NCBI GenBank assembly: GCA_017623515.1
Contig: JAGAOV010000017.1
Coordinates: 186,001 to 250,000 of the forward strand
Direction: 5' to 3'
Length of the DNA stretch: 64,000 nt
Source of the DNA: Ruminococcus sp.
Lineage (GTDB): Bacteria; Bacillota; Clostridia; Oscillospirales; Ruminococcaceae
Part shown: piece after piece, positions 1-7,988 of the stretch
Layout: each line of letters begins with the position of its first letter
How positions within the stretch are numbered: position 1 is the stretch's first letter
The notes under the pieces: generated by a model
What the model saw: the letters and a program-made list of their open reading frames with translations, nothing else
The model's database searches: none
Told to the model about the DNA's origin: nothing
Made by a program: the position numbers and the translations under genes

Positions 1-1803
1 AGCTACAATGCAGTTTCTCTGCTGCCATGCCTTTACAATGCGTATTTTGTGTTCCGGTGTAACACGAGCATATACAGACTTGTTCTTAACAAATTCGACC
101 ATATCCTCATCAGAAATATCATCCAGAACCGCACCCTCAACAGCTTCATCAGCACGTTCCAGAATGCCTATTTCCTTTGCAATTGCAGACGCTGTTACAA
201 CATGGTCACCCGTTATCATAACGGGCTTTATTCCTGCAAGACGGCATTCTGCAACAGCCTGCTTTGATTCAGGTCTGGGCGGATCCATCATTGCAATAAG
301 TCCCATATATTCAAGGTCATATTCATCAAAAAGTGAAATACGGCTGCCGGAGAATTCCTTGCATGCAAAGCAAAGCAGACGCAAACCCTGCTTTGACAGC
401 TCCATAACCTGTTCCTTGATCTGCTGCTTCTGTGAAGCTGTTATATTCATACGCTCACAGAGAACATCTGCTGCACCCTTCGTAAACATTACATGCTTGC
501 CGTCCATTATATTGAGAGTGGACATAAGCTTTCTGTCGGAGTCAAAGGGAATTTCGCTGATACGAGTGTAGCATGCACGTATTTCAGCATCATCCATACC
601 TGTTCTATGTGCAAAGCTGATAAGTGCTGTTTCAGTTGGATCTCCGATCTCCTGTCCATCCTTTACGGAGGAGTCATTACAAAGAACAGCTGCAATAACA
701 AGTGCCTTTTCATCTGCATTCTGAACATTTACATCTTCAGCACTTACCATGTGTCCCTGAGAAACCAGCTTACGTACTGTCATCTTATTCTGTGTGAGAG
801 TACCTGTTTTGTCAGAGCATATTACAGAAACTGAACCAAGTCCTTCTACTGCCTGAAGTTTACGCATAATAGCGTTTTCCTTAGCCATTTTCTGTGTGCC
901 GAATGAAAGAACGATAGTTACAATAGAGCTGAGAGCCTCCGGAATTGCTGCAACTGCAAGAGCAATCGCAAACATAAGGGAACTCATAACGCTGTCAAAA
1001 TTCATTGTATCTGCACGCCACAGTTGGAGACCGAATACCAGTGCACATATAATAAGAATAACTATGGAAAGCTTTCTGCCGAACTGATCGAGAGTCTGCT
1101 GGAGAGGAGTTTTTCTTTCCTGTGCACTCTGAATCAGGGCTGCAATTTTACCAACCTCTGTTTTCATACCGATGTCAGTTACAATGCACTTACCTCTGCC
1201 GTAAGTAACAAAGCTGCCGGAGTAAACCATAGTGTGACGGTCACCCAGAGGTACTTCTCTGTCAATAAGTTCCATGCTCTTGTCTATGTTGGTACTTTCT
1301 CCTGTAAGTGCGCTTTCGTTTGTCTGGAGTGATGCACATTCGATCAAACGTCCGTCAGCCGGTATCTGGTCACCAGCTTCAAGGAGAAGTATATCACCTA
1401 CAACAATTTCATCTGACGGGATAACCTTGCTTTCACCATCTCTGAGAACCTTTGCATTTGGAGCTGAGAGCTTTTTCAGATTATCAAGTGATTTTTCAGC
1501 TTTCAGAGTCTGTACTGTTCCAAGTATCGCATTCATGCTGATAACAACAAGGATTACGATGGTACTTTCAAGGTCTCCGGTTATTGCTGAAATGATCGCT
1601 GCAATAATAAGAATGATTACCAGAAAATCCTTGAACTGCTCAAGAAAAATCTGAAATGCCGATTTTTTCTTTTTCTCTGCAAGCTTGTTTTCACCGTATT
1701 TATTACGGTTCTCCAATACCTGTGAACTGTCGAGGCCTGTTTCTCCTGAGTTGAATTCATAGAAAAGCTCCTCTGGTTTCTGTGTGTACCTTTTCTGTTC
1801 CAT
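1..1803 (-). CDS. Cation-transporting P-type ATPase (type II), C-terminus off window
   Basis: Pumps a divalent cation across the cytoplasmic membrane at the expense of ATP. I translated 601 codons from ATG 1803. They show the actuator domain with a TGES-like TGEST motif, the membrane motif IPEAL, the phosphorylation motif CSDKTGTLT, and MITGDH and ARVTPEHK of the P domain. The window edge cuts just before the expected TGDGVND hinge, so the C-terminal membrane helices are missing from view. The class is Ca2+/Mn2+ type (PMA1/SERCA-like). A yybP-ykoY riboswitch directly upstream makes Mn2+ export the most likely role; Ca2+ is the alternative. The start is preceded by AGGAGGAAT. Confidence 0.93.
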   Translation of the reverse strand, partial: MEQKRYTQKPEELFYEFNSGETGLDSSQVLENRNKYGENKLAEKKKKSAFQIFLEQFKDFLVIILIIAAIISAITGDLESTIVILVVISMNAILGTVQTLKAEKSLDNLKKLSAPNAKVLRDGESKVIPSDEIVVGDILLLEAGDQIPADGRLIECASLQTNESALTGESTNIDKSMELIDREVPLGDRHTMVYSGSFVTYGRGKCIVTDIGMKTEVGKIAALIQSAQERKTPLQQTLDQFGRKLSIVILIICALVFGLQLWRADTMNFDSVMSSLMFAIALAVAAIPEALSSIVTIVLSFGTQKMAKENAIMRKLQAVEGLGSVSVICSDKTGTLTQNKMTVRKLVSQGHMVSAEDVNVQNADEKALVIAAVLCNDSSVKDGQEIGDPTETALISFAHRTGMDDAEIRACYTRISEIPFDSDRKLMSTLNIMDGKHVMFTKGAADVLCERMNITASQKQQIKEQVMELSKQGLRLLCFACKEFSGSRISLFDEYDLEYMGLIAMMDPPRPESKQAVAECRLAGIKPVMITGDHVVTASAIAKEIGILERADEAVEGAVLDDISDEDMVEFVKNKSVYARVTPEHKIRIVKAWQQRNCIVA

Positions 1804-1842
1804 ACTGTGGATTCCTCCTGATTTTAAATTTGGATATAAAAA

Positions 1843-1978
1843 ACGAGACCTCTATGAAACCATACACTTCTCCCGCATGTGATTTCATAAAAGTCTCGCC
1901 GTTTACATATGAAGCGGGTTCTTGCGAACCGTACTGACGCCGCATAAACGGATATTCATCCGCCAGCTACTCTCTTTT
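1843..1978 (-). promoter_or_regulatory. yybP-ykoY (Mn2+) riboswitch with intrinsic terminator
   Basis: Read on the minus strand, the 5' element AAAAGAGAGTAGC (1966-1978) and the 3' element GGCGAGACTTTT (1889-1900) match the hallmark GGGGAGTAGC and GGCAAGACCTTT elements of this class. AAAAG and CTTTT close the P1 stem. The 3' element also forms the 5' arm of a 15-bp hairpin (arms 1883-1897 and 1844-1858) followed by a T-run. Aptamer and terminator are therefore mutually exclusive, as expected for a ligand-ON switch. Known members sense Mn2+ and often precede P-type ATPases and other exporters. The identification rests on motif recognition, not a covariance search. Confidence 0.85.
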
Positions 1979-1990
1979 ACTACAAAGGGT

Positions 1991-2019
1991 ATTATACTAT
2001 ATTATACCCTATTTGTCAA
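1991..2019 (-). promoter_or_regulatory. Sigma-A promoter of the ATPase/riboswitch
   Basis: A perfect TTGACA (2014-2019) and TATAAT (1991-1996) on the minus strand are separated by 17 bp. Transcription would begin just upstream of the riboswitch aptamer. Confidence 0.9.
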
Positions 2020-2038
2020 TGGATATTTTCAATGAAAA

Positions 2039-2617
2039 TTATTCGTAAAATGCACCATTTTCATAATCGTTGTCAAGGACAGGGGCTTGAGTAACCGCAG
2101 GAATATCTGCTTCAGGAGCATCCGTAAAAACAGGCGGCACATCTGTAACAATAGGCTCATAAGGAACATCAGGAGCATCTGTAATATCCGCAATATCCGT
2201 AATTACAGGAGCTGCGGTCGTTACATCTGGTATTACAGGTTCTTCATAATAATAGTTTTCCTCAAATTCATAGTCGAAACCGTAGGCTGGATCAATGAAA
2301 ACATCTGTCATCCACACTGCTTCCGTTGAGACAGTGGTCGTTATACGATTTCTGTTTGTTGTTTTGCGTGTATTGGAATAGGTAGTTTCTGAAGTCACTG
2401 GTGCAGTTGTCACCGTAGTTCCAGCCGTAACAATCGTAGCAGAAAAGTTTTGCTGTTCAGCTATGATCTTTTCGTTTATGCCGTTTGCAGGATTCTCCAT
2501 TTTCACAGGGAAAAAGAAAAGAAATGTGAAAAGAAGCGCAGCAAAAAGCAGTGTGCATACGCAGAAAATTATGGTTGTTTTGGTGGATGTGGTTATCATC
2601 GGTTCTTTATTTTTCAT
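2039..2617 (-). CDS. Thr/Pro-rich single-pass membrane protein, unknown function
   Basis: I do not recognise this 192-residue protein. After a short basic N-terminus there is one hydrophobic segment (about residues 12-37). A long low-complexity tail follows, first rich in Thr/Ser and then carrying repeated TDxP/TDAP-type motifs and acidic residues. It looks like a membrane-anchored, extracytoplasmic, extended linker-like protein. ATG 2617 is chosen because AGGAGAT lies 9 bases upstream; the longer frame to 2680 has no ribosome site. It is monocistronic, transcribed toward the ATPase promoter region. Confidence 0.7.
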   Translation of the reverse strand: MKNKEPMITTSTKTTIIFCVCTLLFAALLFTFLFFFPVKMENPANGINEKIIAEQQNFSATIVTAGTTVTTAPVTSETTYSNTRKTTNRNRITTTVSTEAVWMTDVFIDPAYGFDYEFEENYYYEEPVIPDVTTAAPVITDIADITDAPDVPYEPIVTDVPPVFTDAPEADIPAVTQAPVLDNDYENGAFYE

Positions 2618-2802
2618 AAGCCATCTCCTATGGTCGAATATTGTCATTGCCTTTATATTATATTGTAATACATTTTCCAAGCGGTGTCAATTGTTATTTT
2701 CTGAAAGAAAAGTAAGGCTCTGGAAAAATAGCATTTTCCCCAATATCAAAGTCATTTAAGCATTTATTTTACTGCAATACCCACAAAAAAATTTCTCTTG
2801 CC

Positions 2803-2831
2803 TTGCTTTTTTCATTGAACTATGATATAAT
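2803..2831 (+). promoter_or_regulatory. Promoter of tRNA-Ser(CGA)
   Basis: TTGCTT (2803-2808) and TATAAT (2826-2831) are separated by 17 bp, about 75 bp before the tRNA. Confidence 0.75.
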
Positions 2832-2840
2832 TATAGATAA

Positions 2841-2895
2841 CAGCACATAAAGCATATGACGTGCAGAGCCGTAAGACGGGCTTTATGCGGTGCTG
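2841..2895 (+). other. Stable hairpin in the tRNA-Ser leader
   Basis: The 5' leader folds on itself. CAGCAC and ATAAAGC (from 2841) pair with GCTTTAT and GTGCTG (ending 2895), and a small CCGT-AAG-ACGG hairpin sits inside. The element fills almost all of the leader between the promoter and the tRNA. It may be a processing signal or a small RNA; nothing in it identifies a known class. Confidence 0.5.
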
Positions 2896-2906
2896 CCTAT
2901 AAAGTT

Positions 2907-2997
2907 GCAGATGTACCCAAGTGGCTGAAGGGTCCGCACTCGAAATGCGGTAGGGCAGGTAACTGTCGCAAGAGTTCAAATCTCTTCATCTGCGCCA
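2907..2997 (+). tRNA. tRNA-Ser (anticodon CGA)
   Basis: Acceptor arms GCAGATG (2907-2913) and CATCTGC (2987-2993) pair, followed by discriminator G and an encoded CCA. The anticodon loop CTCGAAA is closed by CCGCA/TGCGG and gives CGA, reading UCG serine. A long variable arm typical of serine tRNAs is present, as is the GTTCAAATC T-loop. Confidence 0.96.
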
Positions 2998-2998
2998 G

Positions 2999-3030
2999 AA
3001 CGTCCCGTGCTTTTGCATGGGACGTTTTTT
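2999..3030 (+). terminator. Terminator of tRNA-Ser(CGA)
   Basis: ACGTCCCGTGC pairs with GCATGGGACGT across a TTTT loop, and a run of six T follows. Confidence 0.92.
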
Positions 3031-3051
3031 CATGCAATTCTTCAAAAAACA

Positions 3052-3080
3052 TTGACATGCCTGAAAAACAGATGTATAAT
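3052..3080 (+). promoter_or_regulatory. Promoter of the dockerin esterase gene
   Basis: A perfect TTGACA (3052-3057) and TATAAT (3075-3080) are separated by 17 bp. Confidence 0.88.
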
Positions 3081-3146
3081 TAAATGTATAGAAAACGTGT
3101 AATACAGAACGTTCCGAGGAATGTTGTTTACAAAGGAGTGTGTATC

Positions 3147-4865
3147 ATGAAAATGACAAAAAAACAGATAGCTGCGGCAGTTTCAGCCGTTGTGATAACA
3201 TCAGCTCTTGCTGTAGGGGCAGGTGCAGCGTATAAGTATTCTCTTTCCGATGTCTCATCTTTGCAGAATGCACTTGTGGGTATTGGTGACATTGAAGAAA
3301 TGCATGACGCAAACGGAGACGGAGGAGTAAATATTTTTGACCTTTGCACAATGAAAAATGAACTTGCTTCTGGTTCAGGCGAGGTAATAGAAAGTGCTGT
3401 TCCGGTTACAGAAGAAAATGTTAAATTTCAGGGAAGATACCTTTTCAAGGATAATACAGCACGTCTCCTGCAAAGCGGAAGTGCGGCTGATTTTATTGTA
3501 ACAGGTGAATCAGCGTCAGTAGTTCTTGCCGGTGACAGCGGAATCAATTCAGACAAGGATTATCGCCCAAGATATGCCGTATTTGTAAATGGTGAGCTTA
3601 TTGCGGATAAGACTATGGATGAATCAGAAGAAACTGTTACGCTTTTTGAAGGCACTACATCTCAGACCGCAGAGGTAAGAGTTATGATGCTTTCTGAAGC
3701 CTCATACGGTGCTATAGGAGTATCTGCTGTAAATGTCAAATCCTCTGCGGCAGCTCCTGTAAAGCCTGCTGCTGAAAATGAACTGAGCATTGAATTTATA
3801 GGTGATTCTATTACATGTGCATACGGTGTAGAGGGTGCGTCAAGCTCTGAGTCATTCAAGACTACTACCGAGAATTTCAGCAAATCATATGCATATCTTG
3901 CTGCACAGCAGCTTGATGCTGATTACAGTGCGGTTTCCTACAGCGGTCACGGTATTGTATCAGGCTATTCCTCCGGAGATAAAAACTCTGATGCTCTTGT
4001 TCCCGATTATTATACCCTTGCAAGCAAGTATTACGAATATAATAATGAAGAATGGGATTTCTCCAAGCGTACAAATGACGTTGTAGTAATAAATCTCGGT
4101 ACAAATGACATAAATTATGTAACTGCTGAATTTGAAACACGTTCCATTGAATTCAGAGATGGTTATGTATCTTTCCTCAAGCAAATACGTGAATATAATC
4201 CGGAAGCTATGATAGTATGCACCCTTGGTACTATGGGCGGTGATACACTTTATCCGATGATAGAGGAAGCGGCAGATATTTTCCGTGAGGAATGTGATGA
4301 ACGCATATTCTGCTTTGAATCTGCTGTTCAGAATGGTACGGCAGACGGCTACGGTTCAGACTGGCATCCGTCAGAAACTACACAGATAAACTGCGGTTAT
4401 ATAATGGCTGATAAAATCTGTCAGGCTCTGGGAATTGAAAGCAGCGGACTTGGACTTGATGCAGCAGCAGATGGAACATATGACGTTGCTCTTGATGAAG
4501 AATCCGGCTCAAATGCTGCTTTCTATGTAGGTTACGATAAGTCATTCTGGATAAACATGGTAGTAGGCGGCGATTCTGCCGATGATATTGAGGCAAAAAT
4601 CTCGGGAATTAAACTTCGTGAAAACAGTGAATATTGCCTTTCATTTGATTATACCACATCAGTGCCAACAGAAATGCCTGTCATTGTAAGAGGTACAGAT
4701 GAATACTTTACATCATCCGTTTCCGGAAGCAGTGAAAAACAGCACTTTGAAGAAACATTCACTGTATCAAATGCGGATCAGGCTGCCGAGATAGTTTTCC
4801 AGCTTGGTGGTACTGACTATTATAATACTACACTTTATAACGTAAAGCTTGTGAAAATCAGCTGA
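3147..4865 (+). CDS. Secreted CE2-like SGNH acetyl esterase with N-terminal dockerin motif
   Basis: Probably removes acetyl groups from plant polysaccharides outside the cell. The 572-residue protein has a signal peptide (about 1-28). A dockerin-like segment follows with one complete calcium loop (DANGDGGVNIFD, residues 54-65). Next come a beta-rich jelly-roll (about 85-200) and an SGNH hydrolase domain with block I GDSIT (Ser about 221), GTND and a DWHPSE histidine block. A C-terminal beta-sandwich that could bind carbohydrate ends the protein. This jelly-roll plus SGNH order is that of CE2 esterases. ATG 3147 follows AAAGGAG. The gene stands alone between two tRNA units. Confidence 0.82.
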   Translation: MKMTKKQIAAAVSAVVITSALAVGAGAAYKYSLSDVSSLQNALVGIGDIEEMHDANGDGGVNIFDLCTMKNELASGSGEVIESAVPVTEENVKFQGRYLFKDNTARLLQSGSAADFIVTGESASVVLAGDSGINSDKDYRPRYAVFVNGELIADKTMDESEETVTLFEGTTSQTAEVRVMMLSEASYGAIGVSAVNVKSSAAAPVKPAAENELSIEFIGDSITCAYGVEGASSSESFKTTTENFSKSYAYLAAQQLDADYSAVSYSGHGIVSGYSSGDKNSDALVPDYYTLASKYYEYNNEEWDFSKRTNDVVVINLGTNDINYVTAEFETRSIEFRDGYVSFLKQIREYNPEAMIVCTLGTMGGDTLYPMIEEAADIFREECDERIFCFESAVQNGTADGYGSDWHPSETTQINCGYIMADKICQALGIESSGLGLDAAADGTYDVALDEESGSNAAFYVGYDKSFWINMVVGGDSADDIEAKISGIKLRENSEYCLSFDYTTSVPTEMPVIVRGTDEYFTSSVSGSSEKQHFEETFTVSNADQAAEIVFQLGGTDYYNTTLYNVKLVKIS

Positions 4866-4882
4866 CATTATAATTGAAGAAT

Positions 4883-4925
4883 GCTTCCCTGCGCCTGCAA
4901 TATAATGCACAGGGAAGCTTTTTTT
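4883..4925 (+). terminator. Terminator of the esterase gene
   Basis: GCTTCCCTG pairs with CAGGGAAGC, followed by seven T. Confidence 0.92.
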
Positions 4926-4954
4926 CAAAAAAATATTTTTTCTCGAAAAAACAC

Positions 4955-4983
4955 TTGACAACCTTTCACCAATGTGGTATAAT
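4955..4983 (+). promoter_or_regulatory. Promoter of tRNA-Leu/tRNA-Ser
   Basis: TTGACA (4955-4960) and TATAAT (4978-4983) are separated by 17 bp, with an extended TGG before the -10 box. Confidence 0.9.
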
Positions 4984-4996
4984 AAACAAGTTGAAT

Positions 4997-5083
4997 GCGA
5001 GCGTGCTGGAATAGGCAGACAGGCTAGCTTGAGGTGCTAGTGTTGGAAACGACGTGTGGGTTCAAGTCCCGTCGCTCGCACCA
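4997..5083 (+). tRNA. tRNA-Leu (anticodon GAG)
   Basis: GCGAGCG pairs with CGCTCGC, followed by discriminator A and an encoded CCA. The anticodon loop TTGAGGT between CTAGC and GCTAG gives GAG, reading CUC/CUU leucine. A class II variable arm is present. A 10-bp hairpin (5084-5108) without a T-run separates it from the next tRNA and may serve RNA processing. Confidence 0.96.
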
Positions 5084-5121
5084 ATCCCTTTCTTGCGAGA
5101 AAGGGATAATTTAATTCGGTG

Positions 5122-5212
5122 GACAGATGGCTGAGCTGGTCTAAGGCGCACGACTGGAACTCGTGTATACGTTAATAGCGTATCGAGGGTTCGAATCCCT
5201 CTCTGTCCGCCA
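5122..5212 (+). tRNA. tRNA-Ser (anticodon GGA)
   Basis: GGACAGA pairs with TCTGTCC, followed by discriminator G and an encoded CCA. The anticodon loop CTGGAAC within CACGA/TCGTG gives GGA, reading UCC/UCU serine. The long variable arm fits serine. It is co-transcribed with the tRNA-Leu. Confidence 0.96.
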
Positions 5213-5216
5213 GAGT

Positions 5217-5263
5217 AAAAACGTCTGTGTTTAGCAGTATCTGCTGAATATGGGCGTTTTTTC
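5217..5263 (+). terminator. Terminator of the tRNA-Leu/Ser unit
   Basis: An AAAACG/CGTTTT outer stem encloses an AGCAG/CTGCT inner hairpin and ends in a run of six T. Confidence 0.8.
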
Positions 5264-5358
5264 TTATGCATGTATTAATATTTTGCCTATTTAATTTGCA
5301 GTATGGGATATTGTAAAATCAATAATAGGTTATAAGTCATATTTTGGAGGCAAACATA

Positions 5359-5538
5359 ATGAAAAATAATGAAAGTAACAGTTGGGTAGGTATGCTTGTC
5401 TATGCAGTTCTCTCTTTAGTTATTGCAGCAATGTGGATTACTATATTTGACAATATAGCATTAGGAATTGTATTTTCAATTGTAGCTGTCATTGTTTTGA
5501 TTTTAGCTTTTATAAAGAAAAAGAACAAAATAGATTAA
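5359..5538 (+). CDS. Small two-helix membrane protein, unknown function
   Basis: This 59-residue protein consists almost entirely of two hydrophobic helices (about residues 9-30 and 33-52) followed by a lysine-rich tail. ATG 5359 is chosen over the upstream in-frame TTG because GGAGG lies 8 bases before it. I do not recognise a family. It sits between the tRNA unit and the manganese catalase and is closed by its own terminator. Confidence 0.7.
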   Translation: MKNNESNSWVGMLVYAVLSLVIAAMWITIFDNIALGIVFSIVAVIVLILAFIKKKNKID

Positions 5539-5597
5539 CAGCACTGTTTTTTAACAACTTTTTTCAATATACTAATTAACCAAGCAACAACACAACA

Positions 5598-5630
5598 CCG
5601 CCGTTCATGCAAAGTCATGGGCGGCTTTTT
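5598..5630 (+). terminator. Terminator between small membrane protein and catalase
   Basis: CCGCC and CATG pair with CATG and GGCGG, followed by CTTTTTG. It lies within the leader of the following catalase gene. Confidence 0.75.
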
Positions 5631-5697
5631 GTTCGGTGTGATACATCGGAATAACGCTCTGTATTGTGGAGATACTAACGAAAAGGAGGTTGATTTT

Positions 5698-6366
5698 ATG
5701 TTTAAACACGAAAAAATGCTTTTCCATCCTGTTGAGGTAGAAAAACCTAATCCCCAGTATGCTGCACTTCTTCAGGAGCAGTTAGGAGGAGCAAATGGTG
5801 AACTAAAAGCCGCCATGCAGTATATGTCCCAAAGCTTCCGAATCAAAGATCATGAGATAAAGGATTTATTTCTCGACATTGCCGCCGAGGAACTCGGTCA
5901 TATGGAAATGGTGGCACAGACCATCAATCTGCTCAATGGTCATGATGTTGACGCTGCCGCAGTGCCGTCTGGTGAAATTCAGACGCATGTGCTGATGGGA
6001 CTTAATCCCGGACTCATCAATGCTTCCGGCTATTCATGGACAGGAGATTACGTCAGTGTTACTGGTGATCTCTGTGCAGACCTGCTTTCCAATATCGCAT
6101 CTGAACAGCGTGCAAAGGTTGTATATGAATATCTTTATCGTCAGATTGAGGATAAGAAGGTGCGGGAAACTATCGACTTTCTGCTGAACCGTGAAGAAGC
6201 CCACAACGCCATGTTCCGTGAGGCATTCAATAAAATGCAGAACACCGGCTCCAACTGTGATTTCGGTACTACGAAGGCAGCAAAGATGTATTTTAGTATG
6301 TCCGAGCCTTCACCTGTCAATACAACATTCCCGAAAACAGATGTCAGACCGCCGTCATTCAGCTGA
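5698..6366 (+). CDS. Manganese catalase family protein (CotJC-like)
   Basis: Probably disproportionates hydrogen peroxide with a dinuclear manganese centre. The 222-residue ferritin-like four-helix protein carries metal-ligand motifs expected of the family: an early Glu in GANGELKAAMQYM, EELGHMEM, and the later SEQRAKVVYEYL and REEAHNAMF helices. The length matches spore-coat CotJC proteins rather than the longer classical manganese catalases. ATG 5698 follows AAGGAGGT; the longer upstream frame runs through a terminator and is rejected. It may protect an anaerobe from peroxide. Confidence 0.88.
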   Translation: MFKHEKMLFHPVEVEKPNPQYAALLQEQLGGANGELKAAMQYMSQSFRIKDHEIKDLFLDIAAEELGHMEMVAQTINLLNGHDVDAAAVPSGEIQTHVLMGLNPGLINASGYSWTGDYVSVTGDLCADLLSNIASEQRAKVVYEYLYRQIEDKKVRETIDFLLNREEAHNAMFREAFNKMQNTGSNCDFGTTKAAKMYFSMSEPSPVNTTFPKTDVRPPSFS

Positions 6367-6426
6367 TGTTAATGTAAAAAGGCTCTTTGTCAATAGTTGG
6401 GGAACGTAGTCAAAATGAATTTATAA

Positions 6427-6461
6427 ACAAGCAGTTATAAGATAGTGGCTGCTTGTTTTTT
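6427..6461 (+). terminator. Terminator after catalase
   Basis: ACAAGCAG pairs with CTGCTTGT, followed by six T. Confidence 0.85.
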
Positions 6462-6503
6462 GTGGTTGCTTGCAAAAGTTGGGTATAATAATTCAGCACA
6501 AAA

Positions 6504-6548
6504 CCAAAAAAGAAGACTGCCGCACCTTAAAGTGGTGACAGCAGTCTT
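6504..6548 (-). terminator. Terminator of the Gld-like ABC operon
   Basis: On the minus strand AAGACTGC pairs with GCAGTCTT, an inner CACC/GGTG pair extends the stem, and CTTTTTT follows. It lies just past the DUF4340 stop. Confidence 0.85.
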
Positions 6549-6558
6549 TATAATGAGA

Positions 6559-7956
6559 TTAATCGAGACCTGTTATATCGAGGAGCTGGTCATAGTAGTC
6601 ATAAACGCCGTCTCTTGCTGTAAAGTTTTTCTTTGTGAGAGTGAAGTGTGAATATTCACCATTCACATAAGCAGCAAGAGTATCCTCAGATACTTCATAG
6701 TATGAGACATTTATAGATTCGCCGTCGATCCTGTTGTATGTAACAGAAATATCCGGAGAAGAGGTGTCAGATACGGGAGAATCCTTAACAAAGGTATCAA
6801 TATTAACAGCCTGTAACTTTCTGTAGAAATCATCCAGAAGATCCACAGCCTCAATGCCTATATCTTCAATGGAAACGCCGTTGAGCGTATATTTTTTGTT
6901 TTCCTTGTCAATAGTGAACTTAGCGTTTTCACGGTCATTCCATTCGATGTCAATGCTTTCTATTTCATTTATACTACAGCTGTAGAGTCTGTCGATGAAA
7001 AGCTCTTCGGGAGCAGCCTGAAGGAAGCTTGTGTAATTGGATTCCATAAAGAATATCTGACCGGTCTCAACGCAGATCAGTTCAACGAATGTACCATCGG
7101 CTTCCTCATAATCTTTTGCAAGGAGAGTAGTAGATTCGCCGTTTTCCTGAGTGAATGTAAATACATATTCCGGATCATCGAAACCGTAGTCAGCCAGCTT
7201 ATCCTCGGAAACATTTTCATCACCGAACTTATCAACGATCATCTGTCTGATAACAGTAACAATTGAACTTGCTTCAGCAGCGTTGAGTTTGTCTGTAGTT
7301 TCGATAGGATACTGCATTGTCCAGATGCCTTCATCGTTCAGACTAATGCTGTAGACGGTTTCGCCATGAGCTTCAAGGGTAACGCTGTTTACAGCAGAAT
7401 CACTGTTTCTGAGGATATAAATGCTTTTGAGTGAATTTTTACTTATGTTGAGGAAGTCAGCATATTCTGTTGAAACGCCGAATATCTCATCTCTGCCTTC
7501 CATAGTGACATAATAGAACTCCTGAGTGGCGGAAAGCTTGCCTACATTTAAGGTATACGGCTGTTCGCCTGCATAGAGCGTTATTGTGATAGGATCGTCA
7601 AGACCATAGTCTGCAAGGTTTGCTTCAGCAATGGGACAGATTATATCAGAAGCAGTGAGAGCAGAGAGCTGTGCAGCAACACTATTAAGATAATAGGTGT
7701 TTATCTCAAAGTCAGTTTCATTTTCGAGAGACCATATACCAGTTTCATCAAGGAAAGCTGAGTAGACCTCTTCTTTTGTATCAATTTCAATTCTGTCGAT
7801 CTGATTGGAGTTTACAGATGTCAGCACCTTAGCTTCAGCAAGACGAGCTTCTTCTGCAAAGCGTTCATTTTCCGCATTATTTACAAAAATGAGGATAGCT
7901 GCTGTAAGACCAACAAGAAGAATAAGTGACAGAATCAGGATCAGTTGTTTTTTCAT
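6559..7956 (-). CDS. DUF4340 domain protein, last gene of Gld-like ABC operon
   Basis: This 465-residue protein has an N-terminal membrane anchor (about residues 5-27). Two repeated beta-rich DUF4340 units follow, each containing a LADYG(L/F)DDP motif. The biochemical role of DUF4340 is unknown; it recurs next to GldG-type ABC systems, as here. The protein lies outside the membrane by topology. ATG 7956 follows AAAGGATAT. It is the fourth gene of the minus-strand operon and is followed by a terminator. Confidence 0.85.
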   Translation of the reverse strand: MKKQLILILSLILLVGLTAAILIFVNNAENERFAEEARLAEAKVLTSVNSNQIDRIEIDTKEEVYSAFLDETGIWSLENETDFEINTYYLNSVAAQLSALTASDIICPIAEANLADYGLDDPITITLYAGEQPYTLNVGKLSATQEFYYVTMEGRDEIFGVSTEYADFLNISKNSLKSIYILRNSDSAVNSVTLEAHGETVYSISLNDEGIWTMQYPIETTDKLNAAEASSIVTVIRQMIVDKFGDENVSEDKLADYGFDDPEYVFTFTQENGESTTLLAKDYEEADGTFVELICVETGQIFFMESNYTSFLQAAPEELFIDRLYSCSINEIESIDIEWNDRENAKFTIDKENKKYTLNGVSIEDIGIEAVDLLDDFYRKLQAVNIDTFVKDSPVSDTSSPDISVTYNRIDGESINVSYYEVSEDTLAAYVNGEYSHFTLTKKNFTARDGVYDYYDQLLDITGLD

Positions 7957-7988
7957 ATTGAATATCCTTTCTTAGTTCTGATCAGATC

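Noticed and set aside
8..571. Plus-strand open frames opposite the P-type ATPase
   Set aside because: They are antisense shadows of a gene with clear P-type ATPase motifs on the minus strand and have no ribosome sites.
1757..1945. 62-codon frame across the riboswitch
   Set aside because: It overlaps the aptamer, terminator and ATPase start; its sequence is explained by the RNA structure.
2907..5212. Genomic island bounded by the serine tRNAs
   Set aside because: No integrase or attachment-site duplication of tRNA 3' ends is present; the esterase has its own promoter and terminator and fits the organism.
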